From Paraglaciecola algarum (GTDB lineage: Bacteria > Pseudomonadota > Gammaproteobacteria > Enterobacterales > Alteromonadaceae): a DNA stretch of 64,000 nt. This document shows positions 8,577 through 16,820 of this stretch, piece after piece. Each line of letters opens with the position of its first letter. Positions within the stretch are counted from its first letter, which is position 1. Position numbers and translations under genes: made by a program. Location: the NCBI RefSeq assembly GCF_021532655.1, contig NZ_JAKGAS010000003.1:310001-374000 (forward strand). Direction: 5' to 3'. The notes below the pieces were generated by a model. It was not told where the DNA came from. It ran no database searches and saw only the letters and a program-made list of their open reading frames with translations.

Positions 8577-9959
8577 ATGTCAGAAACAACAGAAGCTCAG
8601 AAAAAAGGTTTATGGGGCATGAGTCGGCCAATGCTGGTTGAGCAAGGCCTGCAATTTAGTGTGCCATTATTAGATACGTTTTTTCTGAGCAGAATTAGTG
8701 ATTCAGCGGCTTCTGCTGCAGGTGCAATGACACCTGTGTTATTTTTTTGCGGAAATATGTTGTGGGCGATTGTATTTGCCGGCGCTGCGGTTGCCAGTCA
8801 ACGTTTAGGTGCCGGTAATCAAACCCGCACAAATGCCACTATTGGTATTTACACTATTTGGGCATTAATAGGCGGCTTACTACTCACCGGATTGTTATGG
8901 TGGGCTAGCCCATACGTAACCGAACTAATGGGGCTACCAGGTCAAGTTCAAACCAATGCTAATATTTATATGAGCATTATGTGCTGGTTAATGGTGGTAT
9001 GGGCGTTTAAAGGAATATTTCAATCAATATTAAACCTTTACGGCAAACCCCAATGGAATATGTACGCTAACATAGTCTACTTCACGGCAAATGTGCTGGG
9101 CAATGGGATAGTGGTATTTGGCCTCTTTGGTTTCCCTAAAATGGGTATAGAAGGTGTCGCATGGGCCAGTGTGGTAGGTTCATCATTGGGTGTAGTAGTC
9201 AGTGGTTTAGCTGTTTTTTTAAGACTAAAGCTAGAATTACGTTGGCAAAATATTAAACTAGAATTTAAAAACGCTTCAAAAAACATAGGTCGCATCGCTG
9301 TTCCCAATGTGATTGAACCCTTATCTTTTGATACCAACATGATAGTCCTGAATTCAATGGCGGCCTCTTTAGGTACAGCTGCTCTGGCGGCTAAAGTCTA
9401 TACATTCAATACCTTTATGTTGGGATTAATCACCAGCATGGCACTTAGAATGGCCACCGAAGTATTAATTTGCCAAAAGGTTGGTGCCAATCAATACGAG
9501 CAGGCTATACAACAAATGAAGCAGAGCTTAAAAGCCGCTCTTTGGGGCTCAGGAGCTGTTGTAATTGTGCTGTTCGCATTCCATCAACCCATAATGAATA
9601 TGTATTCTGATAATGAGGTGGTGCTCGGCGCAGCGGTATGGATGTTTTTGTTGGCTGCACTTTCGGAACCGCCCCGTACCATTAATATTATGGTAGGAGG
9701 CGTATTGCGCGCAACAGGAGATGGATTTTTAATTTCCATAGTCGGCCCCTTATTCACTTGGATTGTCGCTCTGCCTGCCGCCTACTTAATGGCTTTTACT
9801 TTAGGTTGGGGCATATACGGTATTATGGCTTCTGCCATTTTAGACGAAGGAGTACGGGCTGGCTTCTACTGGTATCGCTGGAAACAAGGGCATTGGCAAC
9901 ATTCACATGTGAGCGCCCGAGAGTTACGTAATAGTAATAAGGTTAAGGAATCAGCTTAA
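8577..9959 (+). CDS. MATE-family efflux transporter
   Basis: The 460-residue protein has about 12 hydrophobic segments. It starts with the MATE-typical membrane entry (MSRPMLVEQGLQFSVPLLDTFF) and shows duplicated halves separated near residue 240. MATE proteins export cationic drugs or metabolites with Na+ or H+. The conserved second-half pattern (LRATGDGFLISIVG) is clear. The gene is monocistronic. Its stop codon directly abuts the stop codon of the convergent gene at 9960. Confidence 0.85.
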   Translation: MSETTEAQKKGLWGMSRPMLVEQGLQFSVPLLDTFFLSRISDSAASAAGAMTPVLFFCGNMLWAIVFAGAAVASQRLGAGNQTRTNATIGIYTIWALIGGLLLTGLLWWASPYVTELMGLPGQVQTNANIYMSIMCWLMVVWAFKGIFQSILNLYGKPQWNMYANIVYFTANVLGNGIVVFGLFGFPKMGIEGVAWASVVGSSLGVVVSGLAVFLRLKLELRWQNIKLEFKNASKNIGRIAVPNVIEPLSFDTNMIVLNSMAASLGTAALAAKVYTFNTFMLGLITSMALRMATEVLICQKVGANQYEQAIQQMKQSLKAALWGSGAVVIVLFAFHQPIMNMYSDNEVVLGAAVWMFLLAALSEPPRTINIMVGGVLRATGDGFLISIVGPLFTWIVALPAAYLMAFTLGWGIYGIMASAILDEGVRAGFYWYRWKQGHWQHSHVSARELRNSNKVKESA

Positions 9960-10970
9960 TTATTTTTTGGTCATACTAAAACGGTTAAGCAAAGGTAGGC
10001 TTTTCATTCGCTCTAGGTATTTTTTCGGTAAAGTGTTGTTCTGCATAGTTATGACAGTCATACCTGCTTGATTAATCAGAGCTGTCTCATGGGAGAAGTG
10101 TTTTTCAAATAATGCCGCTAACTCACCGTTTTGGGTTATTTTCTGCATACCTTGACTGAGTCTATCAATCACTTTTTTGTGTTTTTGATTTAAGTGAAAT
10201 AAAACCGGGTGGGGGTAAAAAATCATATGATTTGGAGCTATGGTAAGGTTGTGGCCACCTTGTTTTCGACTCAAAGTTTGAAGGTCAATTTCTAATTTAC
10301 CCAAAGGCAATAATTCAAACCGTTCATTTGACAGCATGTTAAACAATTTGTTTAACCGAGCTTCCACAACCTCAAAACCATTATCTTTATATATGGATAC
10401 ATCCATCCAACCGGGCCCTTGGCCTATAGTAAACCTGCGTAAGTCAGCAATACTAGTTACCAAATTTATGTTTTTTAGATTATTTTTGTGGATCACTAAA
10501 CTGCGCAGTCCCAAGACGCCATTAAAAATTGGATATTCTATTATGCTTAAATGCTGATTAATAGGGTTGTATGGACTTGCCCACATAAAGATATCAGGAC
10601 TTTCTTGTGCAATCTTAATTTGCCTTGCAATCGTGTATCCGGACTCTTCTGTGGTAATAGAGAAATCGCCATATTCACTTTTAGTTGACTGCAAAACTAG
10701 GGTTAAGACTTCAAGTTCGTAATCCGAGCGTAGTGGGAGTTGACTGTTAAAAAGAAAATTAAAATCATCCCCATAAGATTGAAATGAAATGACAACAGAG
10801 CTTATCGCCAACCATAAAGGGAAAAACGTTAATCTAACAGCACACCTGAATACACAAATAATCTTAAAAATAATCAACGCCTCATCACCCAACCTTATGC
10901 ATAATTGACATAAAGTACAAAATGGATAGTAACAAGTATAATTGATTTGCTTGGTTTTTAGAATATACAA
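9960..10970 (-). CDS. Periplasmic solute-binding-like protein (orphan)
   Basis: The frame encodes 336 residues, but the start is uncertain: the first ATG precedes a Cys/Tyr-rich stretch, and the probable signal peptide (LTFFPLWLAISSVVISF) begins only at about residue 48, so a TTG or other start further in is plausible. The mature part has a family 3 solute-binding flavour: LRSLVIHKNNLKNINLVTSIADL, a late GELAALFEKHF helix, and the 'R.g.QGPGWMDV' segment. No transporter genes lie nearby. It is convergent with the MATE gene with no spacer. Moderate confidence in the family. Confidence 0.55.
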   Translation of the reverse strand: MYILKTKQINYTCYYPFCTLCQLCIRLGDEALIIFKIICVFRCAVRLTFFPLWLAISSVVISFQSYGDDFNFLFNSQLPLRSDYELEVLTLVLQSTKSEYGDFSITTEESGYTIARQIKIAQESPDIFMWASPYNPINQHLSIIEYPIFNGVLGLRSLVIHKNNLKNINLVTSIADLRRFTIGQGPGWMDVSIYKDNGFEVVEARLNKLFNMLSNERFELLPLGKLEIDLQTLSRKQGGHNLTIAPNHMIFYPHPVLFHLNQKHKKVIDRLSQGMQKITQNGELAALFEKHFSHETALINQAGMTVITMQNNTLPKKYLERMKSLPLLNRFSMTKK

Positions 10971-11114
10971 GCTCTAAACCTGAACCAGCGCCCTATCCTA
11001 CGTAAATTTACCCATACCTCCTCTTTGAAAAAAGCTGTAGTATTCTCGCAGCGCTAGCTCCAATACGCACATAAATAGCTAGACCAAGACAATAAGAGCG
11101 ATCAAAACCACAGT

Positions 11115-14100
11115 ATGCAGTCAAACGAAAAAATATTAGCTACCCGGCGCACCTACAACAAGCTAGTTGCAAACGAAATGATGGAAGATTTCGCCCTGAG
11201 ATTTACCGCTAAACGAGCTCGGGTTTGGTCATTAAATCGTATTGCCAATACTGCATTGGGCATAGTGTCATTTTTAGTATTAGAGGCTATAGGTGGGGCC
11301 ATTACACTAAATTTCGGATTTGTTAATGCTGCATGGGCAATTTTGGCAGTGGTTGGAGTGATTTTTTTAACGGGCTTACCTATTTGCTACTATGCAGCTA
11401 AATACGGAGTAGACATAGATTTACTCAGTCGTGGCAGTGGCTTTGGGTATATCGGCTCAACCATAGCATCACTTATTTACGCGTCTTTTACTTTTATCTT
11501 TTTTGCCTTAGAAGCGGCCATTATGTCTATGGCTTTGCAAATATTATTCGGCATCCCTCTGGCCTTAGCCTACGTGCTCAGCGCCTTAGTGGTGTTGCCA
11601 TTAGTCACTCATGGTATTGCTTACATTAGTCGTTTTCAGGTATGGACCCAACCCATATGGTTAGTGTTGCAGTTAGTGCCATTATTTTTTGTGTTCACCC
11701 ATCCAGATAGTCAACTACAAGAATGGGTAAACTTTACCGGTACAAGTGGCGAGCAAGGCAGTAGTTTTAACTTGTTATTATTTGGAGGGGCTTCTGCGGT
11801 ACTTTTATCCTTAGTCGCTCAAATTGGAGAGCAAGTAGATTTTTTACGATTTTTGCCTGAAAAACCTAAATCTAGTCAATGGAAATGGTGGGCAGCACTC
11901 ATAGCTGGCGGCCCTGGGTGGATAATATTTGGCGCCCTTAAATTATTTTTAGGCTCATTTTTGGCTTTTTTTGCTTTGCAACAAGGCGTCCCCATAGAAT
12001 TAGCCGATGACCCTGCGCATATGTATAACTTAGCCTTTAGTTACGTATTTGAAAACACCACCTTAGTGGTAATTGTGGCGTCTTGTTTTGTGGTGTTATC
12101 CCAACTTAAAATTAATGTAGCCAATGCATATGCCGGCTCTTTAGCTTGGTCCAACTTCTTTTCTCGGGTCACTCGTAATCACCCTGGCCGTGTAGTTTGG
12201 ATGGTATTTAACGTGATGATTGCGTTACTGCTTATGGAACTAGGCATCTACCAAACCATAGAAAGCATGTTAACGGTTTATTCGGTCTTGGTATTGGCTT
12301 GGCTTAGTTCGGTGGTCGCTGATTTAATTATTAACAAACCCTTAGGTATCAGTCCTAAACATATAGAATTTAAGCGCTCCCATTTATATGACATCAACCC
12401 AGTAGGTGTGGGTTCAATGCTAATTGCTAGCTTCTTTGGTTTTACTGCTCACTTTGGCTGGTATGGCGAAACATTAAAAGCGTTAGGCTCTTTTGTTGCT
12501 TGTGGTTTACCTTTTATAACTGTGCCTTTAATAGGATATTTAACCAAAGGTAAGTTTTATTTAGTACCAAAACCTGCGGTTAACATCCCTAGTATTAGCA
12601 AATGTCATATTTGTGAAAATGAATTTGAAGTAGAAGACATGACGTACTGTCCTGCTTACCACAAAACAATTTGCTCTCTATGTTGTTCGTTAGATGTGCG
12701 CTGTGGTGATCAATGTCGCCCAGGGGCCACTTTAGCCAATCAATCTCAGCACTTTTTCAACCGATTTTTAACCACAGGATTATTGCGCACCTTAACCACA
12801 CCCGTGGCTCAGTTTATCGCTGTAACAGCTGGCATGAGTTTAACCGGTGCAGGCATATTATTTTTAATTTACCTACAAGTTCCATTAGAAGACATCGAAA
12901 TTAAACAAGTTTTCTCAGTGACCTTACTCAAAATTTTCTTTTTGTTGGTCATTATTATTGGAGTGGTCAGTTGGTTATTTATTTTAGCTCGTAATAGTAA
13001 TCGCTCAGCCTTAAAAGAGCTACGTTCGTTAACGCGCACATTAGCAAAAGAAGTGGGGGCTCACGAAAAAACCTCTTTAGCGTTACAAAACGCTAAAGTA
13101 GTCGCAGAATCTGCAAATGAAGCGAAAAGCCGTTATTTAGCGGGATTAAGTCACGAATTACGTACACCACTTAATGTGATGCTGGGGTACGCTCAGCTAT
13201 TAAGTCAAGACAAAGCGATACCCAGCCCACAACGGCATAACTTGAGTATTGTAAAACGTAATGGTGAACATTTAACTGACTTAATCGAAGGCTTATTAGA
13301 GATATCTAAAATTGAAGCGGGTCGTTTAACCTTACAAAAAGACGAGTTTAACCTTAAGGCCATATTGCAACAATTAGTTGAAATGTTTGAAATGATAGCC
13401 GCTCAAAAAGGCATAGAATTTCATTATAAACCTTGTGCTAACTTACCCGACTTTGTGGCGACTGATAAACAAAGGTTTAGACAAATTTTAATTAACCTTA
13501 TTTCTAATGGCATTAAATATACCAATAAAGGCTCAGTTACTTTAAAAATTAGTTACCGTAATCAAGTGGCTAATTTTAGCGTTATCGACACAGGTGTGGG
13601 CATATCAGAAGCCAATCAAGAATTAATATTTAAACCCTTTGAACAAATACGCAACAACCACACTCAAGCAATTGGGGGAACGGGTTTAGGTTTAACCATT
13701 TCACGTTCATTAGCCGAATTAATGGGTGGCGAAATCACCTTAACAAGTACCCTAGGTAAAGGCACAACATTTAATTTGCGATTGATGTTAGTGGCGCTAG
13801 CTAATAACAAAAACACCCCAGAACACACTAAACAAAATGTAATAGGTTACACAGGTGAGAGCCAAGTAATTTTGGTGGTAGATGATGATCCCAATCAAAG
13901 ACAGCTAATGTCAGATTTATTAAAGCCCATTGGATTTAATGTTTTACAGGCGGCTGATGCGTCAACAGGTTTTGGTATTTTGGCTAATAATAAAGTCGAC
14001 TTAGTATTGTTAGATGTTCGTATGCCAGAAACAGATGGCTGGCATATGGTCGAACAAATACGTAAACAAGCATACAAAATTCCGGTGTTAATGATTTCGG

Positions 14101-14501
14101 CCAATGCTCGAGATGCCGACGCTAGCCTATCCGCCAAAGGTTACCATAATGGATACTTAGCTAAACCAGTCAATCTAGATGCATTACTAGGCAAAATTGG
14201 CGAATTGTTACCTGTTCAATGGCAATATTTAACAGATGAGTCAATATCACTCGCTGATCCAAAACAGGTTAATCAGTCAGAGGATGTGAGTGATAAACCT
14301 TTGGCAGGTGCAGAGCAATACCAAGCACTCACAGCCTTGGCTGAAATCGGATATTTATCTGGTTTTAATCAAGAGCTGGCCAAAATTACCGAAAAGTACA
14401 CCATACCAGCCGATATACTTTCACAATTATCTGAGTATGTTGAATTGTGTAACTTCCCGCAGATAATTAAATTTTTAGAAGAGATTAGTCATGAGCAGTA
14501 A
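11115..14501 (+). CDS. Transporter-coupled hybrid sensor kinase: NCS1 permease-like domain + HisKA + HATPase + receiver
   Basis: The 1128-residue protein is a fusion. Residues about 35-480 are a polytopic domain resembling NCS1 purine/cytosine/allantoin permeases (about 12 hydrophobic segments; RGSGFGYIGSTIASLIYASF is a permease-type repeat). Residues 497-534 form a Cys-rich cluster (C497, C500, C512, C520, C523, C524, C530, C534), possibly a zinc finger. Two more membrane segments lie at about 555-580 and 600-625. HisKA has the phospho-acceptor His680 in LSHELRTPL, the HATPase has DTGVGIS and GGTGLGL, and the receiver has the acceptor Asp in LLDVRMP. The adjacent response-regulator gene overlaps by 11 bp. 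Position beside the guanidine operon suggests it senses guanidine, urea or a related nitrogen compound through the permease domain; this is inference, analogous to CbrA-type SSS-kinase fusions. Confidence 0.85.
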   Translation: MQSNEKILATRRTYNKLVANEMMEDFALRFTAKRARVWSLNRIANTALGIVSFLVLEAIGGAITLNFGFVNAAWAILAVVGVIFLTGLPICYYAAKYGVDIDLLSRGSGFGYIGSTIASLIYASFTFIFFALEAAIMSMALQILFGIPLALAYVLSALVVLPLVTHGIAYISRFQVWTQPIWLVLQLVPLFFVFTHPDSQLQEWVNFTGTSGEQGSSFNLLLFGGASAVLLSLVAQIGEQVDFLRFLPEKPKSSQWKWWAALIAGGPGWIIFGALKLFLGSFLAFFALQQGVPIELADDPAHMYNLAFSYVFENTTLVVIVASCFVVLSQLKINVANAYAGSLAWSNFFSRVTRNHPGRVVWMVFNVMIALLLMELGIYQTIESMLTVYSVLVLAWLSSVVADLIINKPLGISPKHIEFKRSHLYDINPVGVGSMLIASFFGFTAHFGWYGETLKALGSFVACGLPFITVPLIGYLTKGKFYLVPKPAVNIPSISKCHICENEFEVEDMTYCPAYHKTICSLCCSLDVRCGDQCRPGATLANQSQHFFNRFLTTGLLRTLTTPVAQFIAVTAGMSLTGAGILFLIYLQVPLEDIEIKQVFSVTLLKIFFLLVIIIGVVSWLFILARNSNRSALKELRSLTRTLAKEVGAHEKTSLALQNAKVVAESANEAKSRYLAGLSHELRTPLNVMLGYAQLLSQDKAIPSPQRHNLSIVKRNGEHLTDLIEGLLEISKIEAGRLTLQKDEFNLKAILQQLVEMFEMIAAQKGIEFHYKPCANLPDFVATDKQRFRQILINLISNGIKYTNKGSVTLKISYRNQVANFSVIDTGVGISEANQELIFKPFEQIRNNHTQAIGGTGLGLTISRSLAELMGGEITLTSTLGKGTTFNLRLMLVALANNKNTPEHTKQNVIGYTGESQVILVVDDDPNQRQLMSDLLKPIGFNVLQAADASTGFGILANNKVDLVLLDVRMPETDGWHMVEQIRKQAYKIPVLMISANARDADASLSAKGYHNGYLAKPVNLDALLGKIGELLPVQWQYLTDESISLADPKQVNQSEDVSDKPLAGAEQYQALTALAEIGYLSGFNQELAKITEKYTIPADILSQLSEYVELCNFPQIIKFLEEISHEQ

Positions 14502-15378
14502 CCTAGGCGATATCGTATTAGTTGTAGATGATTCCCCAGAGTCATTAGGCATGTTAAACGCAGCGTTAAACAGTCAAGGATACACAGCCTTAGTTGCGCT
14601 GGATGGGCTACAAGCTTTGGCAATTATCGAAAAAGTTCAACCTGCAGTAATACTGTTAGATGCTATGATGCCACAAATGGATGGCTTTGAAGCTTGCCAC
14701 AAACTCAAACAACAGCTGCCTAATACACCGATTATTTTTATGACGGGCCTAAGTGACTCAGAAGATGTAGTGCGCGGTTTTGAAGCCGGAGCCATTGATT
14801 ATGTGACTAAACCTATCTCACCTAATGAAGTCATTGCACGCATTAAAACTCACATCGAGACCGCAAAATTAGCCTTAAGTGCCCAAGAAGCATTAGATCA
14901 TTCTGGAACCAATGTATTTTGTGTCAGCTCTCAAGGTAGGTTGTCTTGGGCCACACCTAATGTACATAAAATCATTGATAAAATTGCCAAAGACAACCCT
15001 ATCCCTTGGGCCAATATTGCCACTGAATTGGAAGCCTGGTTATCCACAGACACCACAAAAAACTTAACCATTAACTGCTTTGAGCAACCTTTCGAAGTCT
15101 TTTACGAAAGCCAACAAGACGATAAACACCTATTACATATTGTTGCGAATAAAGAGAAAAAAACCGCCAAATGTTTACAAGATAACCTGCCAGTTACCAA
15201 ACGTGAATCGGAAGTTTTATATTGGGTATCCTATGGGAAAACCAGTTGGGAAATTTCGCAAATTTTAGAGATGAGCCCACGCACAGTAAATAAACATCTA
15301 GAGCAAATTTATAAAAAATTGGGGGTTGACAATCGCACTTCGGCTGCGGCTATATCTTTACGTTTATTGGAGCATTAA
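14491..15378 (+). CDS. Response regulator with LuxR-type DNA-binding domain
   Basis: The 295-residue protein starts with a receiver domain (VLVVDDSPES; phospho-acceptor Asp in LLDAMMPQMDG; conserved Lys in YVTKPI). A 90-residue linker with a WATPNVHKIIDK segment follows. It ends in a LuxR helix-turn-helix (LPVTKRESEVLYWVSYGKTS, then EISQILEMSPRTVNKHLEQI). It overlaps the kinase gene by 11 bp, so the two form a cognate pair. Targets are not shown by sequence, but the divergent neighbourhood and the guanidine operon downstream are the obvious candidates; the dyad at 16577-16609 could be its site. Confidence 0.9.
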   Translation: MSSNLGDIVLVVDDSPESLGMLNAALNSQGYTALVALDGLQALAIIEKVQPAVILLDAMMPQMDGFEACHKLKQQLPNTPIIFMTGLSDSEDVVRGFEAGAIDYVTKPISPNEVIARIKTHIETAKLALSAQEALDHSGTNVFCVSSQGRLSWATPNVHKIIDKIAKDNPIPWANIATELEAWLSTDTTKNLTINCFEQPFEVFYESQQDDKHLLHIVANKEKKTAKCLQDNLPVTKRESEVLYWVSYGKTSWEISQILEMSPRTVNKHLEQIYKKLGVDNRTSAAAISLRLLEH

Positions 15379-15481
15379 CCCTTAGCGTATTACCTGGGTT
15401 TGTTTATAAGCAAAGGTCTCATGAAAATTAAATTAACCTGCGTTTACTGACTTCACTTATTAACATTTTTAGCTAATACTA

Positions 15482-15497
15482 GTGCAAAATTTGCATC
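15482..15497. promoter_or_regulatory. Candidate operator of the downstream LysR gene
   Basis: The 16-mer GTGCAAAATTTGCATC ends 10 bp before the GTG start of the LysR gene. It contains the palindrome TGCAAAATTTGCA and recurs exactly at 16479-16494 upstream of the guanidine operon. A shared site at the regulator's own start and at the neighbouring operon is the usual LysR signature. Binding by this LysR protein is inferred. Confidence 0.55.
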
Positions 15498-15507
15498 AGG
15501 AAAGCTA

Positions 15508-16404
15508 GTGCGACATTTACAAGATTATTTCTTTTTTAAAACCATTGCTGAAATAGGCTCGATCCGCAAAGCCGCCCAATCGTTAACTATTACTTCTACT
15601 GCCTTAAATCGCAGGATCTTGGCATTAGAAAGTGAATTAGGCACAGAGGTTTTTGAAAGACTACCAAAAGGGGTTAAGTTATCTGCAGCTGGCGAGGTAT
15701 TTTTGCATCATGTGCGTGAACAACTAACTGACATTGAAAAAGTGAAAAGCCAAATAGCAGATTTACGTGGTGAACGCAGAGGGCATATTAATATTGCTTG
15801 CAGTCAGGCATTACTGCCGTTTTTTTTACCCAGCCAAATTCATCAATACCGAACTCAACATCCTCAGGTTACTTTTAATGTACAAAGACGAGATAGAAAA
15901 GCTGCGGAAAAAGAATTGGTTAATATGAGCGCAGATTTAGCAGTCGTATTTGAACCTGAATTATTAACAGACTTCCATATCTTGTCCATATCAAAGCAAC
16001 CTTGCTACGCCATCATGTGTAACTCTCACCCGCTTGCTAATAAACAGCAAATTAAACTTAGTGAATGCCTAGAATATCCCCTTGCCCTGCCAACCAAAGA
16101 GTATGGCCTCAGACAAATATTGGATAGAAAAGCTAACAAAGCCATGTATCAATTAACGCCTGTCATAGAGTCAGACAGTTTTGAATTTTTACGTTACGAA
16201 GCCTCTTTAGGCCTTTGCATTACTTTTCAAATTGAAGTGGGCTTGCCTAAAGATCTAAGTTTTATGAATATGACAGCAGTAAAGATCGACGAAAATGATT
16301 TACCCCCAGGCGGAGTTTACGTTGGTCACTTAAAAGGTCGAACTTTACCAGTGGCTGCAGCTAGGTTCGCTCAACAGTTAGTCAATACTCTTGAATCAAA
16401 TTGA
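15508..16404 (+). CDS. LysR-family transcriptional regulator next to the guanidine operon
   Basis: The GTG start at 15508 has an AGGA 6 bp upstream. The 298-residue protein has the N-terminal helix-turn-helix (FKTIAEIGSIRKAAQSL, ITSTALNRRILALESELG), a coiled linker helix, and an effector domain from about residue 92 (GHINIACSQALLPFFLP). It lies between the sensor/regulator pair and the ABC transporter operon, all on the same strand. Identical TGCAAAATTTGCA palindromes lie at its own start and ahead of the operon, which suggests autoregulation and control of the operon. The effector is unknown; guanidine, urea or an allophanate-related metabolite would fit. Confidence 0.85.
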   Translation: MRHLQDYFFFKTIAEIGSIRKAAQSLTITSTALNRRILALESELGTEVFERLPKGVKLSAAGEVFLHHVREQLTDIEKVKSQIADLRGERRGHINIACSQALLPFFLPSQIHQYRTQHPQVTFNVQRRDRKAAEKELVNMSADLAVVFEPELLTDFHILSISKQPCYAIMCNSHPLANKQQIKLSECLEYPLALPTKEYGLRQILDRKANKAMYQLTPVIESDSFEFLRYEASLGLCITFQIEVGLPKDLSFMNMTAVKIDENDLPPGGVYVGHLKGRTLPVAAARFAQQLVNTLESN

Positions 16405-16478
16405 TTTAACCTAACTCCATATATTGAATTCAGTTTTTTAAGGCACATTCAACTTAAATCGCGCTCCATAACCACCAT

Positions 16479-16515
16479 GTGCAAAATTTGCATCGCTTTA
16501 ATGCAAAATTAGCAC
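16479..16515. promoter_or_regulatory. Candidate LysR operator pair upstream of the guanidine operon
   Basis: An exact copy of GTGCAAAATTTGCATC (16479-16494) is followed at 16501-16515 by ATGCAAAATTAGCAC, an inverted relative matching at 13 of 15 positions. The centre-to-centre spacing of about 21 bp is two helical turns, as expected for LysR tetramer sites. Confidence 0.55.
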
Positions 16516-16576
16516 TATGCAATATCACGACTTACTGTTTTAATCTTAATGAAAGCTTGAGGCGAAGTATTTAACT

Positions 16577-16609
16577 ACACATTTTAATATTCATAATATT
16601 TAAATGTGT
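16577..16609. promoter_or_regulatory. Long AT-rich dyad, possible operator
   Basis: Arms of 14 bases (ACACATTTTAATAT and ATATTTAAATGTGT) pair with one mismatch around a short centre. It lies between the LysR-type sites and the riboswitch, where the operon promoter must be. It could be a binding site for the LuxR-type regulator or a weak terminator; no T-run follows. Confidence 0.35.
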
Positions 16610-16639
16610 CTCCTAATTAGTTCGACTTACAGTCTAAAT

Positions 16640-16770
16640 AGATGACTAGGGTTCCGGTTTATTAAATAAATGTCTGGTCCGAGAGTTATCAACCCAGATT
16701 GTATTCTGTAATGAATATATTGCTTCTGCAAAGGGTTACACGGAGGGATAAAAGCCCGGGAGGTAGTTTA
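16640..16770 (+). promoter_or_regulatory. Guanidine-I (ykkC) riboswitch
   Basis: The leader contains the conserved blocks of the ykkC/guanidine-I aptamer in the right order: CTAGGGTTCCGG (16646-16657), CTGGTCCGAGAG (16674-16685), ACACGGAGGGATAAAAGCCC (16738-16757) and GGGAGGTAG (16758-16766). The short outer helix P1 can pair ACTA at 16645 with TAGT at 16764. It ends about 50 bases before the TTG start of the transporter gene. The class binds free guanidinium and turns on guanidine exporters or guanidine carboxylase operons. The expression platform is not clear; no strong terminator was seen, so translational control is possible. Confidence 0.93.
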
Positions 16771-16820
16771 ATACGCGCCTCTTGCTAATTTAACTTTGTG
16801 TAAACTTTTGGAGATGTCCC

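Noticed and set aside
14500..15378. Response regulator acting as a fusion with the kinase
   Set aside because: The frames differ and overlap by 11 bp with a normal start, so these are two proteins.
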